From: Renibacterium salmoninarum ATCC 33209
GTDB lineage: Bacteria > Actinomycetota > Actinomycetes > Actinomycetales > Micrococcaceae
Length of the DNA: 64,000 nt
Direction of reading: 5' to 3'
NCBI RefSeq assembly: GCF_000018885.1
Contig: NC_010168.1
Span: 434,001-498,000 of the forward strand
A model generated the notes under the pieces. That model saw only the letters and a list, made by a program, of their open reading frames with translations. It made no database searches and was not told where the DNA came from. Below are positions 28,375 through 37,941 of the stretch, in pieces. How positions within the stretch are numbered: position 1 is the first letter of the stretch; each line of letters opens with the position of its first letter. A program made the translations under genes and the position numbers.

Positions 28375-29190
28375 ATGATCGATAAGACTGTGCCAACCGC
28401 TGCTGAAGCGGTGGCCGACATTCCTGACGGTGCTTCACTCGCCGTCGGCGGTTTTGGGCTTTGCGGTATTCCGGTAGCACTCATCGATGCGCTGCATAAG
28501 CAAGGCAGTACGGATCTGGAAACGGTGAGCAACAACTGCGGAGTGGATGACTGGGGGTTGGGCATTTTGCTCAACGACCGCCGAATTCGTCGGACCGTCT
28601 CTTCCTATGTGGGCGAGAATAAGGAATTTGCTCGGCAGTACCTTTCGGGTGAGCTCGAAGTTGTGCTTACCCCGCAGGGAACCTTGGCCGAGAAACTACG
28701 CGCTGGCGGTGCCGGAATTCCGGCATTTTTCACCACCGCCGGAGTGGGCACGCAGGTAGCTGAGGGTGGTTTGCCGCAAAAGTACGACGGCGAGGGCAAT
28801 GTTGCGATCGCGTCTTCGGCTAAAGAAGTTCGCGAGTTCAACGGCGCTGAGTATGTCCTTGAAGACTCACTCACGCCAGACTTCGCGCTAGTACACGCGG
28901 CCAAAGGCGATCGGCACGGCAACTTGGTGTTCCACGCCACCGCGATGAACTTCAATCCGCTCTGCGCAATGGCGGGGAAGATCACTATTGCCGAGGTCGA
29001 AGAACTCGTGGAGCCGGGCGAATTGGACCCGGAGCACATTCACTTGCCAGGGATTTTTATCCAGCGCTTGGTGCATGTGCCCGCCGGTTCGGCGCATGCC
29101 GAAAAGCGGATCGAAAAACGGACCGTCTCTGCATCTTCGGCCGATACCGAGAAAATTGCTGCCGGGCAGAACCAAGTAGTGGAAGGCTGA
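28375..29190 (+). CDS. scoA: 3-oxoacid CoA-transferase subunit A
   Basis: Subunit A of the heterodimeric class I CoA-transferase, which activates acetoacetate (an end product of leucine breakdown) with succinyl-CoA. Family marks are [18 protein letters not shown] near the start, [11 protein letters not shown], and [18 protein letters not shown]. The 271-residue length is slightly above E. coli AtoD. A GGGGAGC precedes the ATG, and one base separates the stop from the scoB start. Confidence 0.88.
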   Translation: MIDKTVPTAAEAVADIPDGASLAVGGFGLCGIPVALIDALHKQGSTDLETVSNNCGVDDWGLGILLNDRRIRRTVSSYVGENKEFARQYLSGELEVVLTPQGTLAEKLRAGGAGIPAFFTTAGVGTQVAEGGLPQKYDGEGNVAIASSAKEVREFNGAEYVLEDSLTPDFALVHAAKGDRHGNLVFHATAMNFNPLCAMAGKITIAEVEELVEPGELDPEHIHLPGIFIQRLVHVPAGSAHAEKRIEKRTVSASSADTEKIAAGQNQVVEG

Positions 29191-29191
29191 G

Positions 29192-29851
29192 ATGGCGACG
29201 GAAACAAAAGGTCTTTCTCGAAACGAACTGGCCGCACGAGTAGCCCAAGAGCTCGAAAATGGGCAATACATCAATCTTGGCATCGGTATGCCGACGCTGA
29301 TTCCGAACTACATCCCGGCCGACGTCGAGGTAGTGCTGCATTCTGAAAACGGGATTCTGGGTACTGGACCGTACCCGACCGAAGACGCGGTGGACCCCGA
29401 TTTAATCAACGCTGGCAAAGAGACCGTGACCGTCAATAAAGGCGCAGCCTTCTTCGACTCGGCGGCCTCCTTTGGCATGGTCCGTGGCGGGCACGTCGAT
29501 GTTGCGGTGCTTGGTGCGATGGAAGTAGTCCAAAACGGTGACCTGGCTAACTGGATGATTCCGGGCAAAATGGTCAAAGGTATGGGCGGCGCAATGGACT
29601 TAGTCTTTGGTGCCAAGCGGCTAATCGTGATGATGGAGCATGTCGATCGGAACGGAAACCCGAAGATTTTGGCCGAATGCACGCTGCCCTTGACTGGTAA
29701 AGGCTGCGTCAACCGGATCATTACCGACCTCGCCGTGATCGACGTCGTTCCTGGCGAAGGTTTGGTGCTTCGCGAGGTAGCGCCTGGGCTTTCGGTCGAA
29801 GAAGTTATTGCCGCCACCGGTGCCCCGCTGAAAGTTGAACTCGATGTCTGA
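29192..29851 (+). CDS. scoB: 3-oxoacid CoA-transferase subunit B
   Basis: Subunit B carries the catalytic glutamate that forms the enzyme-CoA thioester, visible in [13 protein letters not shown] (Glu about residue 50). Other family marks are [15 protein letters not shown] and [14 protein letters not shown]. At 219 residues it has standard length. It overlaps the following MaoC-like gene by eight bases, which supports an operon running from accD1 to the CitE-like gene. Confidence 0.9.
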   Translation: MATETKGLSRNELAARVAQELENGQYINLGIGMPTLIPNYIPADVEVVLHSENGILGTGPYPTEDAVDPDLINAGKETVTVNKGAAFFDSAASFGMVRGGHVDVAVLGAMEVVQNGDLANWMIPGKMVKGMGGAMDLVFGAKRLIVMMEHVDRNGNPKILAECTLPLTGKGCVNRIITDLAVIDVVPGEGLVLREVAPGLSVEEVIAATGAPLKVELDV

Positions 29852-30371
29852 TTCCCGACCCGTTCTCGCACCGCTGCCTATTATCGAGCAGCGGGGCCTT
29901 TTTCTCGATGAGCTGCAGACCGACGTCGTTTATGCGCATCGCCCGGGTCGCACCGTCACCGAGGCAGACAACGTACTTTTCACCACGCTCACGATGAACA
30001 CCCAGTCATTACACTTGGATGCGGCTTGGAGTGCCCTCCAAACCTTCGGTCAGCGCTTGGTGAATTCAATGTTCACGCTGTCGACCGTAGTTGGTTTGTC
30101 CGTGGCGCAATTGACGCAAGGCACCATCATCGGTCAGTTAGGCCTCAGCGATGTGCGATTCCCGAATCCGGTGTTTCACGGCGACACGCTGTACGCGGAA
30201 ACGGTAGTCACGGCAAAACGGCGCTCGATATCACGGCCTGGGCAAGGCATCGCGACCATGAAGCTTTTGGGTAAAAATCAAGACGGCCTAGTGGTTGCCG
30301 AAGCGACCAGGAGTTGCCTGATGTGGGCAAACGCCGAAGCCGCCTTGGCTGCAGCGACAAAGAAGCACTAG
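29844..30371 (+). CDS. MaoC-like hot-dog fold dehydratase
   Basis: The 175-residue protein has the MaoC/R-hydratase arrangement: [19 protein letters not shown] at the start, then SLHLDAAWS and [19 protein letters not shown], typical of hot-dog enoyl-CoA hydratases. ATG 29844 overlaps scoB; a start at 29835 is also possible. Its neighbour is CitE-like, as in M. tuberculosis Rv2499c-Rv2498c. Hydration of an unsaturated branched or dicarboxylic acyl-CoA is likely; the substrate is unproven. Confidence 0.8.
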   Translation: MSDSRPVLAPLPIIEQRGLFLDELQTDVVYAHRPGRTVTEADNVLFTTLTMNTQSLHLDAAWSALQTFGQRLVNSMFTLSTVVGLSVAQLTQGTIIGQLGLSDVRFPNPVFHGDTLYAETVVTAKRRSISRPGQGIATMKLLGKNQDGLVVAEATRSCLMWANAEAALAAATKKH

Positions 30372-30373
30372 CC

Positions 30374-31222
30374 ATGAATCAATTTGCAGATACTCTGCTA
30401 ACTATGGGTCCGGCAATCCTGTTCTGCCCAGCAGATCGCCCCGAACGTTACGCGAAGGCGCTGGAACGGGCGGATGCCGTGATCTTGGACTTAGAAGACG
30501 CAGTAGCACCAGATGCCAAAGCTCAGGCGCGAAAGTTCTTGCTGGAGAATCCGTTGGATCCGGCGCGGACAATTGTGCGGATCAACGCGGCTGGCACTTC
30601 GGATTTTGCGCTCGACCTGGACGCTGTCTCCCAGAGTGCTTACCGCACTGTGATGCTGGCCAAAGCGGAGTCCGCTGAGCAACTGCGAATCATTGCAGAT
30701 CACGGCGTGCAGCCTAGGGCATCGATCCGAGTTATTGCACTGTGTGAAACTGCGCTGGGCGTGCTGCGTGCTGCGGAGATTGCGCAAGAACCGAATGTGG
30801 TTGGCCTGATGTGGGGGGCCGAAGATTTGGTGGCATCACTGGGTGGCTCTTCATCGCGGTTTGCCGATGGTCGCTACCGGGCGGTGGCGTTGCAAGCACG
30901 CTCGCAGGTTCTGCTGGCGGCCGGCGCTTTTGGCAAGGACGCAGTTGATGCGGTGTATCTGGATATTCCGGACGTTGACGGACTTGCTGCTGAGGTGAAC
31001 GACGCCGTGGCCTCGGGCTTCACGGCCACGGCGTGCATTCACCCTAGCCAAGTAGCAGTGATCAGCGCTGGGTATGCGCCTTCAGCTACGCAAGTCGCCG
31101 ATGCCGAGGAGTTGCTAACTGCGGCGGCGCAGGCTGGTAATGGTGTCTTCCAGTTCAAAGGACAGATGATCGACGGGCCAGTACTCAAGCACGCCGAGCA
31201 GGTGTTGCGGCGAGCCCATTAA
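30374..31222 (+). CDS. HpcH/HpaI aldolase, CitE-like acyl-CoA lyase
   Basis: The 282-residue TIM-barrel protein should cleave a 3-hydroxyacyl-CoA such as citramalyl-, malyl- or hydroxymethylglutaryl-CoA. Signature pieces are LFCPADRPERYAKALERA, ILDLEDAVAP with metal ligands, VIALCETALGVLRAAEIA and LMWGAEDLVASLGG. No citrate lyase alpha or gamma genes are nearby, so it is not a true citrate lyase subunit. In this cluster it may replace the missing HMG-CoA lyase step or act on citramalyl-CoA. It ends inside the convergent TetR gene (38-bp overlap). Confidence 0.82.
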   Translation: MNQFADTLLTMGPAILFCPADRPERYAKALERADAVILDLEDAVAPDAKAQARKFLLENPLDPARTIVRINAAGTSDFALDLDAVSQSAYRTVMLAKAESAEQLRIIADHGVQPRASIRVIALCETALGVLRAAEIAQEPNVVGLMWGAEDLVASLGGSSSRFADGRYRAVALQARSQVLLAAGAFGKDAVDAVYLDIPDVDGLAAEVNDAVASGFTATACIHPSQVAVISAGYAPSATQVADAEELLTAAAQAGNGVFQFKGQMIDGPVLKHAEQVLRRAH

Positions 31223-31817
31223 GGATCGCTTCAATGCCGTAGTCGAAAGCAGCTTCGGCCTCAGGATGCGCTGCGTTGAGGCGCCCTGCGCTTATCTGGT
31301 CGGCACTTACTTGGCCGGCACAGACGTCGGCCAGGCTGGAGCGGGTTTGTTCTTCCATGAGGGCGCCCAAAATAAAATGAATCAATACCCGGGAGCCTTG
31401 GGTATTGGGCCGATCTGCCTTGACCAGATCTGCCTTGACCGAATTTGTCTTGATCGAATCTGAATCGGCTGGATCGGCATCGAGCAGCTCTCGAAGCCTG
31501 GCGAAAGGTCGCAATTGGTAGGGCTGTAGCGCTTGGGCGAGCGCAATGACTTCAGCGCTATCTCTTATCGACAGTGATTTTGCCCGTAACTCGAGGGCAA
31601 TTTCGTGGGCGGAATCTGCTGCGGTGGCCGAGGGGAGGTCCGCGACAATTAATTCTGCAACGGCGTAGAGCAGCTCTTGTTTATTGGGTACATGCCAATA
31701 AAGTGCGCCGGCCTGAACGCCAAGTTCCTTAGCTAGTCGACGCATGGATAGATCAGCAAGTCCGTACTCCTGCAGCACTGAGAATGCAGTGTCGACTATT
31801 CGTTCTCGTGTGAGCAC
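31185..31817 (-). CDS. TetR-family repressor, BioQ-like
   Basis: The HTH is RIVDTAFSVLQEYGLADLSM through GVQAGALYWHVPNKQELLYA, followed by a TetR_C-type helical domain. The start is GTG 31817. It is divergent from bioB, and a perfect TTGAAC-N3-GTTCAA palindrome lies between them, close to the TGAAC-N3-GTT-type operator known for actinobacterial BioQ. Repression of biotin genes is therefore likely. Residues about 117-132 contain three 15-bp tandem units (31412-31456) giving SIKTNSVKADLVKAD, an unusual low-complexity insertion. Confidence 0.82.
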   Translation of the reverse strand: MLTRERIVDTAFSVLQEYGLADLSMRRLAKELGVQAGALYWHVPNKQELLYAVAELIVADLPSATAADSAHEIALELRAKSLSIRDSAEVIALAQALQPYQLRPFARLRELLDADPADSDSIKTNSVKADLVKADRPNTQGSRVLIHFILGALMEEQTRSSLADVCAGQVSADQISAGRLNAAHPEAEAAFDYGIEAILNGLAATPARRA

Positions 31818-31891
31818 AGCGCTAAACCTCCTGACAAAAACCTTATGGCATTGCGGGCCGAGAGTTGACCTTAAGCATTTGCTCTATTGAT

Positions 31892-31906
31892 TTGAACAGT
31901 GTTCAA
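31892..31906. promoter_or_regulatory. bioQ operator: BioQ-type operator palindrome
   Basis: TTGAACAGTGTTCAA is a perfect palindrome with a 3-bp centre, located 8-22 bases before the likely bioB ATG. A half-site TGTTCAAT recurs inside bioB at about 31928. A repressor bound here would cover the start of the bio transcript. Confidence 0.72.
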
Positions 31907-31913
31907 TAAAGCT

Positions 31914-33038
31914 ATGGCCAATGAAGCACTGTTCAATAATCCGGCGTCGCGCACACAAGACACCGCGTTCAACGAAGCTGAAATTAACCAGTTTGATGCC
32001 CTGGCCGATCGGTTGCTTTCTGGTGTTGAGCTCAGCCGGGACGAGGCTTTGGTGCTTCTGCGTTCAGATCCGGCGAACTACCTCAGCCTGTTGGCGGCCG
32101 CGGCGCGCTTGCGAAGCGCCTACTTTGGCAACTCTGTGAAGCTGAATTACTTAGTCAATCTCAAATCTGGACTTTGCCCAGAAGACTGCACTTACTGTTC
32201 CCAACGTCTCGGTTCGGCTGCCCAGATTCTCAAGTACAGCTGGCTCAAGTCGGAAGACGCTATCGATCAAGCGGAACAGGGCCTTGCCGGTGGCGCATCG
32301 AGAGTCTGTTTTGTGGCAAGCGGGCGTGGTCCTAGCGACCGAGACGTGGATCGTGTGGCTGGTTTGGTTGGCGATTTCAAGACTCGCAATCCGCAAGCGG
32401 AAGTTTGTGCTTGCCTGGGCATTTTGAAAGAAGGGCAAGCCGAGCGGCTCAAATCTTGCGGTGTGGATGCCTATAACCACAATCTAAATACCAGTGAAGA
32501 AAAGTACTCGGAGATTTGCACCACGCACGAATTTAGCGACCGGACCAATACCGTGAAAGCGGCCAAAGCCGCTGGGCTGTCGCCCTGCTCTGGGTTGATC
32601 GTGGGGATGGGCGAGAGCGATGAAGAGCTGATCGATGCACTTTTTGCACTGCGCGAGCTGGGCAGCGAATCGGTTCCGGTGAATTTTTTGATGCCTTTTG
32701 AAGGCACGCCGTTGGCGGATACCTGGTTACTCACGCCAGTGAAATGTTTGCAGATTCTGTGTGTTGCTCGTTTCGTCGCGCCGCGTAGCGAGCTGCGCAT
32801 CGCGGGCAGCCGGGAAATGCATCTACGTTCCTTGCAACCTTTGGCGCTACACGTAGCAAATTCGATCTTCTTGGGTGACTATCTGACCAGCGAAGGCCAA
32901 TCGGCGGCTGAAGATCTCGCAATGATTGAAGACGGTGGCTTCGTGATCTTGGATCCGAGGGCGAGCGCCCCGCAGGGCGGGGTGGAGCCGGTGTTGCGAA
33001 AACGAGGCGCCGGCACTGAACTGCAACCCAATGCCTGA
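31914..33038 (+). CDS. bioB: Biotin synthase
   Basis: This radical-SAM enzyme inserts sulfur into dethiobiotin, the last step of biotin synthesis. The SAM-cluster motif CPEDCTYC lies near residue 88, with [15 protein letters not shown] as context. [12 protein letters not shown] and [15 protein letters not shown] are further conserved stretches. Length is about 374 residues. The first in-frame start is GTG 31899 within the operator; ATG 31914 is preferred. No strong ribosome-binding site is visible, which is compatible with a short-leader or leaderless transcript. It overlaps bioA by eight bases. Confidence 0.95.
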   Translation: MANEALFNNPASRTQDTAFNEAEINQFDALADRLLSGVELSRDEALVLLRSDPANYLSLLAAAARLRSAYFGNSVKLNYLVNLKSGLCPEDCTYCSQRLGSAAQILKYSWLKSEDAIDQAEQGLAGGASRVCFVASGRGPSDRDVDRVAGLVGDFKTRNPQAEVCACLGILKEGQAERLKSCGVDAYNHNLNTSEEKYSEICTTHEFSDRTNTVKAAKAAGLSPCSGLIVGMGESDEELIDALFALRELGSESVPVNFLMPFEGTPLADTWLLTPVKCLQILCVARFVAPRSELRIAGSREMHLRSLQPLALHVANSIFLGDYLTSEGQSAAEDLAMIEDGGFVILDPRASAPQGGVEPVLRKRGAGTELQPNA

Positions 33039-34359
33039 TACCAGCTTGGCCGGACTCATTGACCGTGATCGCGGACTGCTCTGGCATCCTTATGCGCCGC
33101 TGAACGGTGTTGCCCCGTATGCTGTTGAATCAGCTAGCGGCGTCCGGCTGAGCTTGCGTGACAACAACGGCAGATCATATGAAGCGATCGACGCCATGAG
33201 CTCCTGGTGGCGCATGGTGCATGGCTATCGAAACCCAGTTTTGGATCGCGCCATTTTGGCACAACTGGCTGAGTTCAGTCATGTAATGTTTGGCGGTTTG
33301 ACTCATGAACCCGCCGTCGAGCTTGCCGAAAAGCTTCGGCAGATGAGCCCTGAGCCTCTCCAGCACGTCTTTTTTGCGGACTCTGGGTCGGTTTCGGTGG
33401 AAGTTTCACTCAAGCTGGCGTTGCAGTATCAGAGCGCACAGGGTCTACCGGATAGACAGAAGTTTTTGGCTTTGCGCGGCGGCTATCACGGGGACACTTT
33501 TGCCGCGATGGGCGTCAGCGATCCCGACGGCAGTTTGCACACCGAGTTTCCCGGTGAGCTCGCTGCCAACGTCTTTGCACCCAGGCCTCCCGCCGCCACT
33601 CTTCACCATAGTCAGCTTTCTGCCGACCCGGACGAACTGAGTGCCTGGGCTGCTGAGGTAACCGAGCTGGTGTACCGCAATGCGCACCAACTTGCCGGCA
33701 TCATCGTCGAGCCAGTGTTGCAAGGTGCCGGTGGCATGTTCGTCTACGACCCGCAGTGTTTGCAGCTTTTGCGCGAGCTGGCAGATTCGACGGGACTATT
33801 GCTGATTTTTGATGAAATTGCAACGGGCTTTGGCCGGACGGGCACACTATTTGCTGCTGAGTGGGCCGGGGTCTTACCGGATGTTCTTTGCCTTGGCAAA
33901 GCGCTAACTGGTGGATACCTAAGCCTGGCCGCAACGTTGTGCTCGGCCGAGATTGCCTCGGTACTGGGCCGTTCTGAATTGGGTGCTTTGATGCATGGAC
34001 CAACATTTATGGCTAACCCACTTGCCTGCGCTGCCGCCAATGCTTCGCTTGATTTGCTCGCGACTAAGGATTGGCAAACCCAGGTGGCCAAAATCGATGC
34101 GCAATTGACGTCTGGTCTGGTGGGCGCGCTTGAGCTCACGAGTGTTCAGCAGATCCGCACCCTGGGGGCGGTGGGTGTCTTGGAACTCAACGTGCCGGTT
34201 GATGTGCCAGCGGTGACCCGGGTCGGCCTGGAAAATGGTGTTTGGCTGCGGCCATTTCGAAACTTGGTCTACACGATGCCGCCATACGTCAGTTCGGCTG
34301 AGGACACGGTTCAGATCACCCAAGCAATGGTGGCTGCGGTGGCTGAGGTGCACGGCTAA
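33031..34359 (+). CDS. bioA: Adenosylmethionine-8-amino-7-oxononanoate aminotransferase
   Basis: BioA is a PLP enzyme that converts 8-amino-7-oxononanoate (KAPA) to 7,8-diaminopelargonate using SAM. The 442 residues show [25 protein letters not shown], the [13 protein letters not shown] motif and the PLP Lys in [17 protein letters not shown]. The frame is intact. It overlaps bioB by eight bases and its stop overlaps the ATG of bioF. Its substrate depends on BioF, whose gene is broken here. Confidence 0.95.
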   Translation: MPDTSLAGLIDRDRGLLWHPYAPLNGVAPYAVESASGVRLSLRDNNGRSYEAIDAMSSWWRMVHGYRNPVLDRAILAQLAEFSHVMFGGLTHEPAVELAEKLRQMSPEPLQHVFFADSGSVSVEVSLKLALQYQSAQGLPDRQKFLALRGGYHGDTFAAMGVSDPDGSLHTEFPGELAANVFAPRPPAATLHHSQLSADPDELSAWAAEVTELVYRNAHQLAGIIVEPVLQGAGGMFVYDPQCLQLLRELADSTGLLLIFDEIATGFGRTGTLFAAEWAGVLPDVLCLGKALTGGYLSLAATLCSAEIASVLGRSELGALMHGPTFMANPLACAAANASLDLLATKDWQTQVAKIDAQLTSGLVGALELTSVQQIRTLGAVGVLELNVPVDVPAVTRVGLENGVWLRPFRNLVYTMPPYVSSAEDTVQITQAMVAAVAEVHG

Positions 34360-35517
34360 TGGTTAGTCAGTTGACCGGGACCTGGTTGCAAGGTGCGACG
34401 GCGACTTGGCTCGCTGCTGCGGCCACCGAGCGTGCTGAGTTGTCCAGACGGCGTCGAACTGAAGTATTTCAACGCCCTGGTGGGTTTCTGGATTTAGCCT
34501 CAAACGACTATTGAGGTCTTTCGCGCGATCCGCGACTTATCGAAGCCGCGACGGTTGCGCTGCGTGAATACGGTTGTGGCTCGCGGGCTTCCCCGGTGGT
34601 CACCGGTAGGCACGCCGTGCACGCTGAATTGGAGGGCGCGCTTTGCACGCTCACTGATCGCCCAACGGCTTTGATATTTTCTAGCGGGTATTTGGCCAAT
34701 CTGGGTGCTCTCACCGCGCTGACTGGGCGCGGGGCGGTGATCTTTTCTGATGAACACGCACACGCTTCTTTGATTGACGCGGCGAGGTTGTCTCGGGCCA
34801 GAGTCGAGGTCTTTCCACATTCGGATCTGCGCGCATTAGAAATGATGTTGCAGGTTCGCCAGGAAACCCGCGCAGTGGTGGTGGTTGAATCGATCTATTC
34901 AGTTTTAGGCGATGCGGCACCGTTACGAGAATTAGCGCAATTATGCGCCCGTTTTGACGCTTTGCTGCTTGTCGATGAGGCGCACGGTCTTGGCGTAAGC
35001 GGTTCCGGCCGGGGTGGCGTCTGGGCGGCCGGGCTGGCCAAAGCGGAACACGTAGTAGCCACCGTGACGTTGTCGAAATCTTTGGGAGCGCAAGGGGGAG
35101 CGGTGCTGGCCGGTTAGCTGGTGCGTGAGCATTTACTGAACACGGCCCGCAACTGTATTTTTGATACCGCGCTTGCGCCGGCTTCAGCGGCAGCGGCAGC
35201 GTGCCAGATCATCGCCGTCGAACCCCAAAGGGTAGCAAAGCTACACCAGGTGGCCGGAGCAATTGCGCAGGCGGCCGGAATCGAGGCCTCCGCTGGCGCC
35301 GTGCAGTCGCTGCGAATGGCCAATGCGGCTCAGGCAGAAAAAATCAGTTTGCGACTTCGTGCCGAAGGCATTCTGGTTGGGTGCTTTCGACCGCCCAGTG
35401 TGCCGGACGGAATCTCCCGACTTCGATTCACCGCGCGCGGATGTTGCTCCAGCTGAAGCTGCGCAGGCAGCTGTCCTTGCCCGGCTTTGGGCGCGTGCGA
35501 CCCGGGAGATTCAATGA
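34359..35517 (+). pseudogene. bioF: 8-amino-7-oxononanoate synthase gene with two stops and a frameshift
   Basis: Reading from ATG 34359, LDLASNDY is followed by TGA (34512-34514) where Leu is expected (LDLASNDYLGLSRDP). The frame goes on through SPVVTGRHAVHAELEG and LLLVDEAHGLGVSGSG. It includes the PLP Lys region VTLSKSLGAQGGAVLAG, which is stopped by TAG (35115-35117). It resumes with LVREHLLNTARNCIFDTALA. Near 35437 the frame shifts, and the true C terminus RADVAPAEAAQAAVLARLWA appears in another frame, ending at 35517. Three independent lesions make this a clear pseudogene, so the KAPA-forming step of biotin synthesis should be missing. Confidence 0.95.
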
Positions 35518-35528
35518 ATGGAGGTGCC

Positions 35529-36266
35529 ATGAAAAATGTTTTAGCGCTGCCCAAGGTTGTGTTTGTCACCGGAACAGATACCGACGTCGGCAAAACCATC
35601 ACCACCGCGGCGCTCGCTGCCGTGTTTGCGCAGGTAGGTTCAGTAGCGATCTATAAACCGGTGCAAACCGGTGTTGAAGCCGGCGAAGCGGGGGATACGG
35701 CCGAAGTAGCCAGGCTGGCTGGCGTGCAAAATACTTTCGAAGGCGCACGGTACTCGGCGCCGATGGCTCCGGTCGCGGCTGCCGAGAAAGAAAATCGCGA
35801 GCTACCAAGCTTGGCATCGCACGTGAGGAATGTGGTTGAGCTCAGTCAGCGCTTCGACCGAGTTCTCGTTGAAGGTTCCGGCGGGCTGTTGGTCGAATTG
35901 GACGGTGCCGGCGGAACGCTTGCAGACTTAGCCGCTGGATTCGCCCTAGCCGCTGGAAACGGAACGGCGTCAGAATCTGGCGTAGTGCTGGTGGCCAGGG
36001 CCGGATTAGGCACCTTGAATCACGCCGCTCTGACTATCGAAGCATTGCAGACGCGCGGGCTTGACCTTGTTGGGGTGGTACTTGGTAGTGTGCCTGCGAT
36101 TCCGAATGTTGTTGAGCGGAGTAATCAAGAAGTTTTTGCAGCCAGCCGAAACAAGCTTTTGGCGCAAGTTCCGGCCGGCGTCGCAAAAATGCAGGCCAAA
36201 GCGTTTTGTGAAGCTGCCGGATTGTGGTTTGAGCCAGAAGCCGTTTGGAGTACGCCCAGAAGCTAG
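35529..36266 (+). CDS. bioD: Dethiobiotin synthetase
   Basis: BioD closes the ureido ring of dethiobiotin using ATP and CO2. The P-loop-like motif VFVTGTDTDVGKTITTAALA is at the N terminus; KPVQTGVEAGEAGD and VEGSGGLLVEL follow. ATG 35529 is chosen because GGAGG (35520-35524) lies four bases upstream; ATG 35514 overlaps the bioF stop. The frame is intact at about 245 residues. Its last four bases overlap the convergent PEP-mutase-like gene. Confidence 0.93.
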   Translation: MKNVLALPKVVFVTGTDTDVGKTITTAALAAVFAQVGSVAIYKPVQTGVEAGEAGDTAEVARLAGVQNTFEGARYSAPMAPVAAAEKENRELPSLASHVRNVVELSQRFDRVLVEGSGGLLVELDGAGGTLADLAAGFALAAGNGTASESGVVLVARAGLGTLNHAALTIEALQTRGLDLVGVVLGSVPAIPNVVERSNQEVFAASRNKLLAQVPAGVAKMQAKAFCEAAGLWFEPEAVWSTPRS

Positions 36267-37084
36267 TTGAGTGCTTTGATACCGTCCGGTAGTACGCCGC
36301 CAGCCAGAAGCTTTTTGGCCGCGGATTGCAAGGCGGTAAGGGCTAGACGCTGGGTCAGCGGTCCGTATGAGATTCGTGAAATACCTAGTTGCTTGAGCTC
36401 CGCGGGCGCAAGGGAGCCAGATACGCCGATGAGCGAAACTTTATTGAAGCCGATTCCTTCAACTAAAGCAGATACGGTTGCCGCGTCGAAGAGACCTGGA
36501 ACGAAGACGTTTGTTGCGCCCTCAGCCAAGAAAGCCTGGCCGCGTTTAATGGCTTCCGCTAATTGCTCGTTCTTATCCGCATCTTTGGGCCCTTTGGCGA
36601 AAACATCGGTACGCGTATTGAGTGCGAACTGGACGCCTTCAACCTCCGCGGCCTTGACCGCGGCACGTACTGCGCCGACTGCTTCATCGAAAGGCTTCAA
36701 CTGGTCTTCTAAGTTAGCGCCAACAATGCCAACGCCGATCGCTTGCCGGATAGTCTCGGACGCATCGCCATAGCCACCTTCAAGATCCGCACTAACTGGC
36801 AAGTTCGTGGCTGCCACGATGCGCCCAACAGCCTCGATAATCAGTTCACGAGGGATTTTTTCGCCGTCTTCATAACCGTAAGAAGCGGCAATCGAGTGGC
36901 TCGCCGTAGCGAGGGCTTGGCTGCCGTCAAGGTCCGCGATGACTTTCGCTGAGACGACATCCCAAACGTTGATTACCTGGAGAATCTCGGCCGCATTGTG
37001 CAGATCAAGGAGCCGTTGACCTTTTGCACTGAAGTTCTTTTGTGCTGAGTTCTTTGATCGGAGGGTTTGAATTCTCTGGTGTGA
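36263..37084 (-). pseudogene. Isocitrate lyase/PEP mutase-family gene lacking a start codon
   Basis: The frame 37084-36263 encodes a near-complete family member: LDLHNAAEILQVINVWDVVS, SIAASYGYEDGEKIPRE, PVSADLEGGYGDA, GANLEDQ and FALNTRTDVFAKG. There is no ATG, GTG or TTG before GTG 36817, which would yield a 184-residue protein missing the first beta strands. An ATG at 37088 in a different frame (MITPENSNPPIKELST) points to a one-base frameshift near 37035. Family enzymes act on C-C or C-P bonds of small oxo acids; the exact substrate is unknown. Confidence 0.65.
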
Positions 37085-37225
37085 TCATGGCATCACGCTA
37101 CCGCTGCCTCCTGACAGTAGTCACGTCCGAGTTCAGTTATTGGCGGCACTGGAACATGAGGGGCGCAAGATCAGCGCATGTGGATTCGCGAACTCCAATC
37201 TTGCGGCGCTCAAATCTGGTGGTGC

Positions 37226-37911
37226 TCAAATCTGGTGGAAGAGATTTCGGCGCGCCTTGCGTTGAGCATCAGCCCATGGCGGCGGGATGAACCAGGGCAC
37301 GCCGTCGCGCATTTCGATCTGCCAATGGTCTTGGTGAATCAGATGATGGTGATGTGAACAAAGTAGTGCACCGTTTTCTACCGCAGTCCAGGGATTTCGC
37401 GACCACCACTGAACGTGGTGAGATTCGCACCAGGCAGCGGGAATAGTGCAGTCCGGGAAACTGTAGCCTTTATCTCTGGCTACCAAGGCAGAGCGTTGTG
37501 TCCGGTTGAAGAGTCGGTTGCTGGCTCCAACGTCAAGCACTTGGCCTTTGCTGCCAAAAACCATCGGAATGATGTCTGCTTCACAGGCGAGCGCCCGAAT
37601 GTTCTTGGCATTGATCGGGCCTGTGAAAGCGAGTCTGGCTGATGTTGGAGACTCAGTGGAATCTGTCTCACCAAACCCCGAGTCCCTCGATGCTTCGAAC
37701 TCGCCGAGCAATTCTTTAAAGCTCGCGGTGGCCAACAATTGTGGTCTAGATCCGCCGCTAAGCGGAAGTAAGTCGGTTCGCAGCGCTGCCTTCAGGGCAT
37801 CCGTCAGCGTGTCCAAGTATTTTTGCGGAAGCGAACGATCATCCAGGCTGCGTTGCGCTACGGTCTGTGCGCGCGGATTGGTGCCCGCATTCATCACCGT
37901 GAGCAGCACTT
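37226..37911 (-). pseudogene. DUF222/HNH endonuclease-like gene truncated by IS copy 1
   Basis: Native coding runs from the IS edge at 37911 to the stop at 37226. It holds the C-terminal part of a DUF222 region (NPRAQTVAQRSLDDRSLPQK) and an HNH nuclease motif, CTIPAAWCESHHVQWW and GALLCSHHHHLIHQDHW. The N-terminal half is gone; residues upstream in the open frame come from the IS. These multi-copy actinobacterial genes are often found near mobile DNA, and their role is unclear. Confidence 0.85.
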
Positions 37912-37941
37912 TGAATCGCCCCGGCGTGTCCGGAGGGTTTC

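Noticed and set aside
31899..31913. GTG 31899 as the bioB start
   Set aside because: It lies inside the repressor palindrome and adds a non-conserved stretch; ATG 31914 is more likely, though GTG is not excluded.
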